Source: CAZBBB01 sp964490005 (GTDB taxonomy: Bacteria; Planctomycetota; B15-G4). From it: a DNA stretch of 15,718 nt. The notes beneath the pieces were generated by a model. The model saw only the letters and a program-made list of their open reading frames with translations. It was not told the origin of the DNA and ran no database searches. The DNA lies in the NCBI GenBank assembly GCA_964490005.1, contig CAZBBB010000076.1, positions 1 to 15,718 on the forward strand, given 5' to 3'. This document shows positions 1 through 8,881 of the stretch, in pieces (positions within the stretch are counted from its first letter, which is position 1; every line of letters begins with the position of its first letter). Made by a program: the position numbers and the translations under genes.

Positions 1-702
1 GACGCCCGCGGCCGCCAAGAGCGCGATGGCCAGCGCGCGCCAGGTGACGGCCAGGCGCTCGCCGGCGCCCAGCGCCGCGCGCAGCTCGGCGAGCGGGCGC
101 GCGACCGGCGCCGCGCCCGCGCCCGTCGGCACGCCGAGGAGCACGACACACAGCACGGCCGCCACGACGCCCGCGAGCGCCAGCGGCGCGGCCGAGGGGC
201 CGAACCGCGCCGCGAGCAGCAGCGCGCCGCCGCCGACGGCGCCGCGGCCGAGCAGCATGCCGGCCTGCATCCAGCCATTGACCCGCCCGCGCTCGGCCTG
301 CGGCGTGACCGACAGGCACAGCGCGTCGACGACGACGTCCTGCAGGGCGGCCGCGACGGCGTGCAGCAGCAGCAGCGAGGTGAGCAGTCCGAGATCGTCG
401 AGCGCGCCGTCGCGCGCCAGCGGCAGCAGCGTGGCGGCCATCGCGAGCTGCGCCGCGATCAGCATGCGGCGCAGCGACCAGCCGGCGCCGCGCGCGAGGT
501 CGACCAGCGGCCCGCCGAGCAGCTTGAGCGTCCACGGCAGGCTCATGAGCGCGAGCAGCGCGGTGATGGCCGCCAGGTCGTGATGCGCCTCGCGCAGCAG
601 CGTCGGCAGCGCCCACCACAGAAAGCCGATGGGCGCCCCTTCGGCCAGATAGAGCAGCGCGAACAGCACGCGGCGGCGTCGCGGCGTCGCGGTCAGGTCC
701 AT
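1..702 (-). CDS. AmpG-like MFS permease, N-terminal part (3' end outside window)
   Basis: Reading the minus strand from an ATG at 702-700 gives an uninterrupted 234-codon frame to the window edge, so the C-terminal part is missing. GAGG lies 7 bases upstream of the ATG (complement of 710-713). The protein is strongly hydrophobic with several predicted membrane helices. It opens with MDLTATPRRRR, then the helix-1 motif EGAPIGFLWWALPTLLR near residues 21-37, and has QDVVVDALCL near residues 118-127. Both resemble the AmpG/acetyl-CoA-transporter-like MFS branch, in which QDxxxDA follows helix 4. AmpG proteins import anhydro-muropeptides across the inner membrane for wall recycling; the substrate here cannot be read from the sequence. 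The gene diverges from the hydrolase gene at 802. The MFS call is firm, the AmpG subfamily likely. Confidence 0.8.
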   Translation of the reverse strand, partial: MDLTATPRRRRVLFALLYLAEGAPIGFLWWALPTLLREAHHDLAAITALLALMSLPWTLKLLGGPLVDLARGAGWSLRRMLIAAQLAMAATLLPLARDGALDDLGLLTSLLLLHAVAAALQDVVVDALCLSVTPQAERGRVNGWMQAGMLLGRGAVGGGALLLAARFGPSAAPLALAGVVAAVLCVVLLGVPTGAGAAPVARPLAELRAALGAGERLAVTWRALAIALLAAAGV

Positions 703-747
703 CGGTCGGCCTCGACGGGGTGATTCATGCGCGGCGATTACCGTATC

Positions 748-793
748 TTCCGGAGACCCGCCTGCGCGCCCGCAGGCCGCATTCCGGAGCCCC
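748..793. repeat. Structured leader: direct repeat flanking a small hairpin
   Basis: Two copies of TTCCGGAG followed by (A/C)CCC lie at 748-759 and 782-793. Between them is a perfect 6-bp stem with a 4-base loop: CCTGCG (761-766), CGCC, CGCAGG (771-776). The element sits in the divergent gap between the MFS gene and the hydrolase gene, just upstream of the hydrolase ATG. It could be an operator or leader structure. In so GC-rich a sequence chance is also possible. Confidence 0.35.
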
Positions 794-801
794 TTTCGAC
801 C

Positions 802-1685
<884 letters not shown>

Positions 1686-1689
<4 letters not shown>

Positions 1690-2369
1690 CGGTCGAGGTC
1701 CGCAACACGCGACCCGGGGACTTCGGCGAGATCATCGCCCTGTGCCGGCGCGTCTACCCGACCAGCCCGCCGTGGAAGGAGGAGCAGCTCGCCAGCCACG
1801 TGCGCGTGTTCCCCGAGGGGCAGTTCGTGGCGGTCGAGGACGGGCGCATCGTCGGCATGGCCGCCAGTCTGATCGTGCTGTGGGACGACTACGAGATGCA
1901 CACCTCGTGGCGCGACTTCACCGACCACGGGATGTTCACCAACCACGACCCCGAGCACGGCCGCACGGTGTACGCCGCCGAGGTCATGGTCGACCCGCGC
2001 ATGCAGGGCAAGGGCGTCGGCAGCCTGATCTACGAGGCGCGCCGCGAACTCGTCGTGCGGCTCGGCCTGCTGCGCATCCGGGCCGGCGCGCGCTTGCGCG
2101 GCTACGGGCGCCACGCCGACCGGCTCTCGCCCGAGGACTACCTCGAGCAGGTGGCGCGCGGGAAGATCTACGACCCGACGCTCACCTTCCAGCTGCTGCG
2201 CGGCTTCCGCGTGCTCGGCGTCATCCCGCACTACCTCAAGAACGACCCCGACAGCCACGGACACGCGGCCTGCATCGAGTGGCTCAACTCCGCCGTGGCG
2301 ACCGCCGCAGACCGCGCCAAGGGCAACCCGCGCTATCGCGTCCCGTTCGAGGCGCCGCGCCGCGGCTGA
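1686..2369 (+). CDS. GNAT-family N-acetyltransferase
   Basis: A 227-residue protein starting at GTG 1686, overlapping the hydrolase stop by 4 bases. The N-terminal part (VEVRNTRPGDFGEIIALC) is the usual first strand and helix of GNAT enzymes. The acetyl-CoA pyrophosphate-binding motif A is visible as VDPRMQGKGVGSLIYEARRE, residues 102-121, with Q107-G-K-G-V-G. After about residue 140 comes an extension (YGRHADRLSPEDYLEQV, then FRVLGVIPHYL and a histidine-rich stretch near 181-193) longer than a minimal GNAT. It resembles the acetyltransferase half of GNAT-hydrolase fusion proteins. The enzyme probably transfers acetyl from acetyl-CoA to an amine that the partner hydrolase may release or process; that link is inference. 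A longer upstream frame exists but only overlaps the hydrolase out of frame. Confidence 0.88.
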
Positions 2370-2371
2370 GA

Positions 2372-2388
2372 CCGCGCGCCGCGCGCGG
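2372..2388. terminator. Possible bidirectional terminator hairpin
   Basis: CCGCGCGC (2372-2379) and GCGCGCGG (2381-2388) form a perfect inverted repeat in the 27-base gap between the convergent acetyltransferase and permease genes. There is no T-tract, so intrinsic termination is uncertain. The placement is what supports the call. Confidence 0.35.
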
Positions 2389-2396
2389 GACGGCGC

Positions 2397-5021
2397 TCAG
2401 GCGCCCGCGTCGGCCCGTTCGTCGCGCTCGGTCTCGGCCCGCTCGTCGTCCGACGGCGCGCCGCGCGCCTCGCCCTCCTCGGCCGCCAGCGCGGCCTTGG
2501 CCGCCTGCAGCGCGGTGCGCAGCGCGCGCTCGGCGCCCTCGGTCTGGCGCGCGGCGCGGCGCGCCTCCTTGCTGCGCGCGGCGGCCTGCCGCGCACGCTC
2601 GAGCCGCTGCAGCCGCTCCTCGTCGTCGAGCGCGCCCTCGCCGGCCGGCTTGAGCTTGCCCTCGGCGGCCTGCGCCGCGTCGAGTTCCTTGCGGGCCTTC
2701 TCCGAGGCGCTCATGGCCTTCTTGAGCGCGGCGCGCGCGTCCTTGACGGCGTCGGACAGCGCCGCGCGGCGCGCGACCTCGCCCTCCTCGGGCTCCGAAT
2801 CGAGCGCGATGTCCTGCACGGCCGAGACGAGCGCGAGCATCGGCAGCTCGCGCACGAGATCGTCGACGGGCTTGCCGAACAGGTCGACGGCGCGCGCGCG
2901 CCGCAGGCGCAGCGGCAGGAAGACCAGGCTCGCGTCGCGCGAGCGCGCGACGAGCTTGTCGCGCGTGAGGTCCTCGATGCTCTCGACCTCGGCCTCGATG
3001 CGGATCTCCTCGAGCGTCTCGGTCAGGCGCTCGCGGCCCTTGTCGTGGCGGCCGCGGCCGGCGGCCGCGAGCAGCCGGATCGTCGCGCCGGCCCACTCCT
3101 CCGAGCGCGTCATCATGTAGGCCAGCAGCAGCGAGAGGCGGCCGGTCTCGTCGTCCGTCCACCAGACGTCGATGCGGCGCTCCTCGGCGGGCACGGCCTC
3201 GATGGCCTCGACCTCGGCGGCGCGCGCGTCGAGCACGATGACGTTGACGCCCAGGCTGGCGGCGGCGCGCAGGTGGCGCACGAAGATGCGCTCGGAGGTC
3301 TCGTCCGGCCCGGTCGACGCGGCCTCGGCGTCGCCGAGCCAGTTGAGCAGGATCGTGTTCGTGCGCAGCGGCCCGATGCCGTGCGACTGGATCACGGTCT
3401 GCGCGGCAGTCTCGAGATTGGGCGCCGCGACCACCAGCGCGAAGGCCTGCAGTTCCTGCGCCTCGATGTCGGCGAGCAGCGCCTTGTGCTCCTTGCGGCA
3501 CAGCTCGGCCAGGTGCTCGCCGTCGCCCTCGATGAGCTTGACGACCGTCGTCACGCCGGCCCCGCCCTCGATCCACGCGGCGAAGTGCACCAGCCCCTTG
3601 CGGCGCCGCGGCGCGTCGGAGAACACGAGCAGGTGCGGCCGCCAGTTGCGCGGATGCACCGGCTCCTCGGCCATGGCGCGCAGGTTGGTGCGCACGCTGT
3701 GGAAGTAGTGGTCGCGCCGGCTGGCGGCCCAGCGCACCGGCCCCGCGAGCCGCTCGACGTACTGGTACAGCGCGAACATGAGCACCAGCGAGATGGCCGA
3801 GGCCCAGGGGTTGATCATCAGCATCACGCCCAGGCAGGCGAGCGCGCCGACGAGGCTCGCGCGGTAGTGGAACCAGCGGTAGCGCGGCCGGAAGGAGGGG
3901 CTGTTGGCGCGCGCCTCGAGCGCGGTGGCGTAGTTGAGCAGCCCGTAGCTGATGAGGAAGAACATCGAGACGACCGGCGCGATGAAGTCCACGCCGCCGG
4001 CCGCGCAGAACAGCAGCGCGATGGCCAGCGTGAGCAGCACGCCGCGGCGCGGGTTGTCGGCGGCGCCGTGCCCCTGCGCGAAGAACGTCAGCGGCGGGAA
4101 GACGCGGTCGCGCGCCAGGGCCTGCAGGATGCGCGGGGCGCCCATGAAGGAGGCCAGCGCCGAGGAGAGCGTGGCGGCCACGATGCCCACGGTGATGAGC
4201 ACCGGCAGGACGGCCACGCGCGCCATGGCCTCGTAGTCGGCGACGAGCTGCTCGCCCGGCAGCGCGCCGGCGAAGACCAGCGTGGCGGCGAGGTAGACCG
4301 CGAGGCTGACGAACACGGCGGCGAAGGTGCCCGAGGGCAGGCTGCGCCCGGGATCCTTGAGGTCGCCGCTCATCGAGACGCCCTGCGTGAAGCCCGTCAC
4401 GGCCGGGAAGAACAGCGCGAAGAGCAGCCAGAAGTCGAGGTCGACGCCGGGGGTGGGCGACCAGTTGGCCTCGACGCGGGCCCAGGAGAAGTCGGCGATG
4501 CCGCCGATGAAGAACGCGGCCAGTCCCGCGCCCAGCGCCGCCATGACGAGGTACTGCAGGCGCGTGGCCCAGTCGGCGCCGAGCCAGGCGAACACGAACA
4601 GGAAGCCCGCGGCCAGCATCGCCAGCCCCTGCCCGCCGAGCGGCGCGGCCGCCGGCACGATCGCGGCGATCGCCTCGCCGAAGCCGATGCAGTAGAAGGC
4701 CACCGAGATCGACTGCGCCAGGAACAGCACGATGCCCAGCGCGCCGCCGAACTCCACGCCGAGGCTGCGCGAGATGAGGTAGTAGTCGCCGCCGCCCTTG
4801 ACGCGCATGTTCGTCGCGATGGCCGAGAGCGAGCTGCTCGTGAGCACCGAGATCGCGTGCGCGATGAGCATGATCACGAGCGCCTGCCCGATGCCGCCCG
4901 CGCCGACGACGTAGCCCAGGCGCCGGAACAGGATCAGGCCGAGGATCGTGAGCACGCTCGGCGTGAACACGCCGGCGAAGGTGCCGAGCTTGGCGGAGGC
5001 GCTCTTGGTCGCGGCGGCCAT
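2397..5021 (-). CDS. SLC12-like cation-chloride cotransporter homologue with coiled-coil tail
   Basis: An 874-residue APC-superfamily membrane protein. Residues 1 to about 430 contain about 12 hydrophobic segments. Signature stretches recall eukaryotic NKCC/KCC and bacterial homologues: FTPSVLTILGLILFRRLGYV in helix 1, then RVKGGGDYYLISRSLGVEFG and FYCIGFGEAI. The soluble C-terminal half contains LLLAYMMTRSEEW, matching the cytoplasmic SLC12 domain, so ion symport rather than amino-acid uptake is favoured. Residues 741-874 form an Ala/Glu/Arg/Lys-rich low-complexity tail, likely helical or coiled coil, ending in an acidic stretch; I know of no standard counterpart. The ATG at 5021-5019 has TGAGG four bases upstream. 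The gene stands alone, convergent with the acetyltransferase and divergent from the PNGase F-like gene. Confidence 0.87.
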   Translation of the reverse strand: MAAATKSASAKLGTFAGVFTPSVLTILGLILFRRLGYVVGAGGIGQALVIMLIAHAISVLTSSSLSAIATNMRVKGGGDYYLISRSLGVEFGGALGIVLFLAQSISVAFYCIGFGEAIAAIVPAAAPLGGQGLAMLAAGFLFVFAWLGADWATRLQYLVMAALGAGLAAFFIGGIADFSWARVEANWSPTPGVDLDFWLLFALFFPAVTGFTQGVSMSGDLKDPGRSLPSGTFAAVFVSLAVYLAATLVFAGALPGEQLVADYEAMARVAVLPVLITVGIVAATLSSALASFMGAPRILQALARDRVFPPLTFFAQGHGAADNPRRGVLLTLAIALLFCAAGGVDFIAPVVSMFFLISYGLLNYATALEARANSPSFRPRYRWFHYRASLVGALACLGVMLMINPWASAISLVLMFALYQYVERLAGPVRWAASRRDHYFHSVRTNLRAMAEEPVHPRNWRPHLLVFSDAPRRRKGLVHFAAWIEGGAGVTTVVKLIEGDGEHLAELCRKEHKALLADIEAQELQAFALVVAAPNLETAAQTVIQSHGIGPLRTNTILLNWLGDAEAASTGPDETSERIFVRHLRAAASLGVNVIVLDARAAEVEAIEAVPAEERRIDVWWTDDETGRLSLLLAYMMTRSEEWAGATIRLLAAAGRGRHDKGRERLTETLEEIRIEAEVESIEDLTRDKLVARSRDASLVFLPLRLRRARAVDLFGKPVDDLVRELPMLALVSAVQDIALDSEPEEGEVARRAALSDAVKDARAALKKAMSASEKARKELDAAQAAEGKLKPAGEGALDDEERLQRLERARQAAARSKEARRAARQTEGAERALRTALQAAKAALAAEEGEARGAPSDDERAETERDERADAGA

Positions 5022-5054
5022 GACGCCTCAGGTTGGCGAGGCGGGCGCGGCCGT

Positions 5055-5076
5055 GCAAGCGCGGCGCGGCGCTTGC
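5055..5076. repeat. Inverted repeat in divergent promoter region
   Basis: GCAAGCGC (5055-5062) and GCGCTTGC (5069-5076) are perfect 8-bp arms around a 6-base loop, in the 87-bp gap between the SLC12-like gene and the PNGase F-like gene. A third GCAAGC lies at 5095-5100, close to the ATG at 5109. It may be an operator or a leader hairpin. No clear -35/-10 boxes were recognised here. Confidence 0.35.
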
Positions 5077-5108
5077 CCCGCCGGGCGCGCGCGGGCAAGC
5101 TCGCCGGC

Positions 5109-6848
5109 ATGCAGAACGCGATCGTCGTGCTGGCGCTGCTCGGCGCCCTGTCCGGGGCGGCTCTTCGAGCGCAGGTCGGGGCGCAGGCCGCGCCCGGCAC
5201 CTGCTCCTTCTCGGGGGAGGGCGCGCTCGAGGGTTGGGTGCTCGAGGCGACGGGCGAGGCGGCCAAGCGCATGCCGGCGCCGAAAGTCGCGGGCGAGCGG
5301 CTGCTGCTGCTCGAGTCGTGGTGGCGCAGCAGCGCGGCGGCCGCGCTGCCCGCGCCGAGCGGCCGCCCGGCGCGCGTCGTCGAGGTCGGCTTCAGCTTCG
5401 TGATGAACACCGGCACCGAGGGCCTGGGCTTCGCGTGGCTCGACGTCGAGCGGCACGGTCTGGCGGCGGCGATCCCCGCGCCGCTCGACCCGGCCGAGAG
5501 CCGCGATCCGGGCGGCAACGAGCACGTCGAGCTGCCGCCGTGGGGCTGGGAGGCGCCCAATCTGCGCCGCGCCTTCGGCGTCGGCTTCGACGCGATCGAC
5601 CTGCCCAATCGCGAGCCCTTCCGCGGCTCGGGCAATGTCTACGACCGGCCGCAGCATCTCGTCTCGCTGCACTGGGACGGACTCGAGATCGTCAAGTCGC
5701 GCACGACCGCCGACTTCCGCGACGAGCAGCCGCATCGCGCGAGCCTGCGCGTGGAGTTCGTGACGGGAGGCGCCGAAGTCACGCTGTCCCTCGACGAGGA
5801 GGCGCTCTACGAGCGCTTCTTCATCGCCGGCATGACGGCCTTCGCCGGGCGCCCGGTCTTCGGCGCGCGCAACGGCGAGACGGCCGGCGACGTGCTGCTC
5901 GACGACGTGACGATCGCGCTCGGCGAGAGCATCGACGCGCCGCCCGCGCCGACGCGGGTGGTGGCCTTCGAGCGCGTGCTCAATGCGCAGGGCCACGGCA
6001 GGAACGAGGCGACCGTGACCTTCCCCGACGACACCGACGCGTACGGTCGCATCGTCGCGACGCTGCGACTCGACAAGCCGGAGACGCGCTTCGACCCCTG
6101 GGATCGCAGCGCGCACGTCTGGATCGAGACCGACGCCGACCCGCCCGGTGCGGAGCCCGAGCGCTTCGAACTCATCCGCTACATCACGCCCTATCACCGC
6201 GGCTGGGAATGGGTCGTCGACGTGAGCGACTTCCGTCCGCTGCTGCGCGGGCCGGTGCGGCTCGTGCAGCAGTGCGGCACGCGGGGCGAGGGGTGGCTCG
6301 TGAGCCTGGCCTTCGATCTGCACCCGGGCCCCGCGCCGCTCGGCCTGCACGCGACGTCGATCGTGAATCTCTGGCAGGGCGGCCCCGAGGTCGGCAACCC
6401 CGACAAGCCGCCGAGCGAGTTCTTCGTGCCGCGCGAGATCGAGGTGCCGGCCGGCACCATCGCTGCGCGCGTGCGCACGGTCGTGAGCGGCCACGGCATG
6501 TCGCCCAACACGGACAACGCCGCCGAGTTCATGCCGCTCGGTCGCACGCTGGTCGTCGGCGGCGTCGCGCACCACGACGTCCTGTGGAAGGACGACAACG
6601 ACCTCAACCCCTGCCGTCCGCAGGGCGGCACCTGGAAGTACGACCGCGCCGGCTGGGCGCCGGGCGACATCGTGCGGCCGTGGGAGGTGCCCGTGCCGGC
6701 CGCGGCGCTCGGCGCGCCGACGCTGCGCGTCGAGTACGCGCTCGACGAGTACCTGAACGAGAATCGCGGCCAGACCTGGGCGCCCTTTCATCTCGTGCAA
6801 GCGCAGCTCGTGCTCTACGGTCGCGTCGGCGAGCCGCCGGGCCCCTGA
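5109..6848 (+). CDS. Secreted PNGase F-like protein with N-terminal lectin-like region
   Basis: A 579-residue protein beginning with a signal peptide (MQNAIVVLALLGALSGAALR, probable cleavage after the AQ/AQA near residues 22-27), so exported. Residues about 30-275 form a beta-rich region (FSFVMNTGTEGLGFAWLDVE) like a concanavalin-type or LamG sandwich; this assignment is tentative. Residues about 285-575 match both PNGase F domains: FDPWDRSAHVWIE (328-340), RYITPYHRGWEW, VVSGHGMSPNTDNAAEF (458-474) and PQGGTWKYDRAGWAPGD (504-520). By alignment to the remembered Elizabethkingia enzyme, Asp332 matches catalytic Asp60 and Glu473 matches Glu206, while the Glu118 position is Cys389. The likely role is removing N-linked glycans from glycoproteins outside the cytoplasm. 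The changed third residue leaves activity open. No good Shine-Dalgarno precedes the ATG. Confidence 0.8.
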   Translation: MQNAIVVLALLGALSGAALRAQVGAQAAPGTCSFSGEGALEGWVLEATGEAAKRMPAPKVAGERLLLLESWWRSSAAAALPAPSGRPARVVEVGFSFVMNTGTEGLGFAWLDVERHGLAAAIPAPLDPAESRDPGGNEHVELPPWGWEAPNLRRAFGVGFDAIDLPNREPFRGSGNVYDRPQHLVSLHWDGLEIVKSRTTADFRDEQPHRASLRVEFVTGGAEVTLSLDEEALYERFFIAGMTAFAGRPVFGARNGETAGDVLLDDVTIALGESIDAPPAPTRVVAFERVLNAQGHGRNEATVTFPDDTDAYGRIVATLRLDKPETRFDPWDRSAHVWIETDADPPGAEPERFELIRYITPYHRGWEWVVDVSDFRPLLRGPVRLVQQCGTRGEGWLVSLAFDLHPGPAPLGLHATSIVNLWQGGPEVGNPDKPPSEFFVPREIEVPAGTIAARVRTVVSGHGMSPNTDNAAEFMPLGRTLVVGGVAHHDVLWKDDNDLNPCRPQGGTWKYDRAGWAPGDIVRPWEVPVPAAALGAPTLRVEYALDEYLNENRGQTWAPFHLVQAQLVLYGRVGEPPGP

Positions 6849-6867
6849 GCGAGCCGGCCGTCGCGCG

Positions 6868-7707
6868 CTACGGTTTGCGCAGCACGAGGTCGATCACGGT
6901 GGGGGTGAGCAGCCGCGTGTTCCCGTCGGCGGCGCGCCGCTCCCAGTCGGCGAAGAAGTCGCGCGCGGCGGCCGCCGTGAGCTGGCCGCGCTCGACGAGG
7001 CGCGGCAGGTAGCTGCCGAAGAAGCCGCCGATCCAGCGCCAGTCGGACGAGCCCGGCGCGGCGAGGCGGCCGACCGGCGCGGCGTGCTCGACGCGCAGGC
7101 CGTGCTCGACCGCGAGCCGGGGCAGTCGTTCCCCGATGTCGATCGTGCCGCCGCCCAGGTCGAAGCTGCGCAGGCAGGCGAGCACGACCTCGTCGTGCCG
7201 CTCGCTGCGCGGCAGCAGCTTCGTCGCGCCCCAGTCGACGTAGTCCTGCACGGCGAGCGCGGCGCCGCGACGCAGCGCGGGCGCGACGCGCGCCAGCGCC
7301 GCACCCGGGTCGGGCAGCCAGCAAAACAGCCAGCGCGCGAAGGCGCCATCGAGGCTCTCGTCCGGCACCTCGAGCGCCTCGATCGCGCCGAGCCGCATCT
7401 CGACCTGCGCCAGCCCGCGGCGGGCCGACTCGGAGCGCACGAAGTCCGCGAAGCGCGCGCTCACGTCGCTGGCCAGCACGCGGCCGGTCGGGCCGACGCG
7501 CGCGGCCAGGTCGAAGCTCGTCCAGCCCGGGCCGGCACCGATGTCGAGCAGGCGCTGGCCGGTCGCGAAGCCGGCGCGCGTCCACAGCGCTTCGGTGAAG
7601 GGGCGCCAGGCCTCGTGCTGCTCGGCGAGTCGGCGCAGTTCCTCGGCGTCGGTGCCGAGCAGGTACTCGTGATCGTCGGGAGCCTGTCGAGCGGGCATGG
7701 GCGCCAT
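6868..7707 (-). CDS. Class I SAM-dependent methyltransferase
   Basis: A 279-residue cytoplasmic protein with the Rossmann-fold SAM-binding motif I LLDIGAGPGWTSFDLAARVG (residues 53-72), the acidic residue after strand 2 (Asp81 in VLASDVSARF), and motif LDGAFARWLFCWLPDPGAAL, typical of UbiE/MenG-like small-molecule methyltransferases. The methyl acceptor cannot be read from the sequence. The C-terminal half (WRWIGGFFGSYLPRLVERG) probably contributes substrate binding. ATG 7707 is used; a second ATG at 7698 is equally possible, and neither has a strong ribosome site. The gene ends 19 bases from the convergent PNGase F-like gene and is divergent from the Ada-like gene, with a long palindrome in the shared upstream region. 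Confidence 0.9.
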   Translation of the reverse strand: MAPMPARQAPDDHEYLLGTDAEELRRLAEQHEAWRPFTEALWTRAGFATGQRLLDIGAGPGWTSFDLAARVGPTGRVLASDVSARFADFVRSESARRGLAQVEMRLGAIEALEVPDESLDGAFARWLFCWLPDPGAALARVAPALRRGAALAVQDYVDWGATKLLPRSERHDEVVLACLRSFDLGGGTIDIGERLPRLAVEHGLRVEHAAPVGRLAAPGSSDWRWIGGFFGSYLPRLVERGQLTAAAARDFFADWERRAADGNTRLLTPTVIDLVLRKP

Positions 7708-7727
7708 GGTCGGGGATGGCGGGCGGC

Positions 7728-7794
7728 GCGGGCCACCCGTTTCTTGCGCCTGCCGGAGGCGGCCCCGGCCGGGCGCAAGAAGCGGATGGCCCGC
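7728..7794. repeat. Long imperfect palindrome between divergent genes
   Basis: Arms of 23 bases, 7728-7750 and 7772-7794, are complementary at 21 positions, separated by a 21-base GC-rich centre that can itself pair partly. The core is TTCTTGCGCC on the left and GGCGCAAGAA on the right. It fills most of the gap between the methyltransferase start (7707) and the Ada-like start (7824). It could be a shared operator, a REP/MITE-like element or a cruciform-forming site. I saw no second copy in the window. Confidence 0.7.
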
Positions 7795-7823
7795 CCTCGA
7801 AAGGCCGTGCTAGCGTGCTGCGC

Positions 7824-8783
7824 ATGAGTCGAGAGGTGGATGCCGCGGGCCCGGAGCGCCACGACGCGCTGCTGCTCGGCACGGCGCGGCGCCTCGCCGC
7901 GGCGCAGGGCGCGGCCGTCGCACTCGAACGGCTCGGGCGGGCCGCGGGCTGCAGCCCCTTCCAGCTGCAGCGCGTGTTTCGGCGCGGCACCGGCCTGACG
8001 CCGAAGGAGTGCGCGACGGGTCTGCGGTACGCGCGCTTTCGGCGGCGCGTGCGCGCCGGGGAGGACGTCACGAGTGCCGGCTACGGCGCGGGCTTCGGCA
8101 GCAGCCGCGGCCTGTACGCGACGGCGCGCGCCGATCTGGGCATGACGCCGGCCCGCTACGCGCGCCGCGGTGCCGGCCTGGCGATCGCGTGGCGCATCGA
8201 GCCGTGCGCGTACGGGCGACTGCTCGTCGCGAACACCGCCGATGGCGTGTGCGCCGTGCTGCTCGGCGATGACGACGCCGCTCTCGAGGCCGAGCTGGCC
8301 GACGAGTTCCGCGCCGCGCGGCTCGTCGAGGTGACGGGCACGGACGAGGGCGTACGCCCGGACCGCGCGGCGGCCGCGCCGGGAGAGGCGCTGCGCGCGG
8401 CCGTCGACGCGCACGCGCCGTGGGCCGCCAGGGTGCTGTGCCATGTCGCCGACACGCGCCTGCCGCTCGGCGTGCCGCTCGACCTGCACGGCACGCCCTT
8501 CGAACTCCGCGTGTGGCGGGCGCTGCGCGAGATCCCGGCGGGCGCGACGCGCCGCTACGCCGAGGTTGCCGCATCCATCGGGTCGCCGCGCGCCGCGCGC
8601 GCCGTGGGCGGCGCCTGCGCGCGCAACGTCTGCGCCGTGCTCGTGCCCTGCCACCGCGTCATCGCGCGCGAGGGCGGTCCCGGAGGCTACCGGTGGGGGC
8701 CGGCCCGCAAGGCCCGCCTGCTGGAGGCCGAGGCCAGCTCGGCGCGCAGCGCGGAGGCCCGCGCGGCCGCGCGCCGCACTTGA
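7824..8783 (+). CDS. Ada-like HTH / O6-alkylguanine-DNA alkyltransferase without AdaA domain
   Basis: A 319-residue protein with an AraC-type helix-turn-helix at about residues 15-113 (LERLGRAAGCSPFQLQRVFR, then GYGAGFGSSRGLYATARADL and GMTPARY), an Ogt N-terminal ribonuclease-like domain at about 118-215, and the methyltransferase domain at 225-305. The suicide nucleophile is Cys276 in VLVPCHRVI, preceded by RRYAEVAASIGSPRAARAVG. It removes O6-alkyl groups from guanine in DNA by irreversible transfer to this cysteine. E. coli Ada also has an N-terminal zinc domain that repairs phosphotriesters and switches on the activator; that domain is absent here, so the trigger for the HTH is unclear. 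ATG 7824 is chosen because the AraC homology starts soon after it; an in-frame ATG at 7716 would run through the palindrome. Confidence 0.93.
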   Translation: MSREVDAAGPERHDALLLGTARRLAAAQGAAVALERLGRAAGCSPFQLQRVFRRGTGLTPKECATGLRYARFRRRVRAGEDVTSAGYGAGFGSSRGLYATARADLGMTPARYARRGAGLAIAWRIEPCAYGRLLVANTADGVCAVLLGDDDAALEAELADEFRAARLVEVTGTDEGVRPDRAAAAPGEALRAAVDAHAPWAARVLCHVADTRLPLGVPLDLHGTPFELRVWRALREIPAGATRRYAEVAASIGSPRAARAVGGACARNVCAVLVPCHRVIAREGGPGGYRWGPARKARLLEAEASSARSAEARAAARRT

Positions 8784-8881
8784 TCGGCGCGCGCCGCGCC
8801 GCCTATCGTCAGCCGCCCGCCGCGCGACCGCGCGTCGCCGTCACCGCCCGCACCCTTCGACGTCCCCCGGAGCCGTCCGTC

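Noticed and set aside
26..583. Plus-strand open frame over the first 600 bases
   Set aside because: The product is a Ser/Ala/Arg-rich shadow; the minus strand encodes a recognisable MFS permease here.
3045..5100. Very long plus-strand open frame through the transporter region, continuous with the PNGase F-like gene
   Set aside because: It is antisense to the clearly conserved SLC12-like gene and its translation is His/Arg/Glu-rich nonsense. Only the part from ATG 5109 is a real gene.
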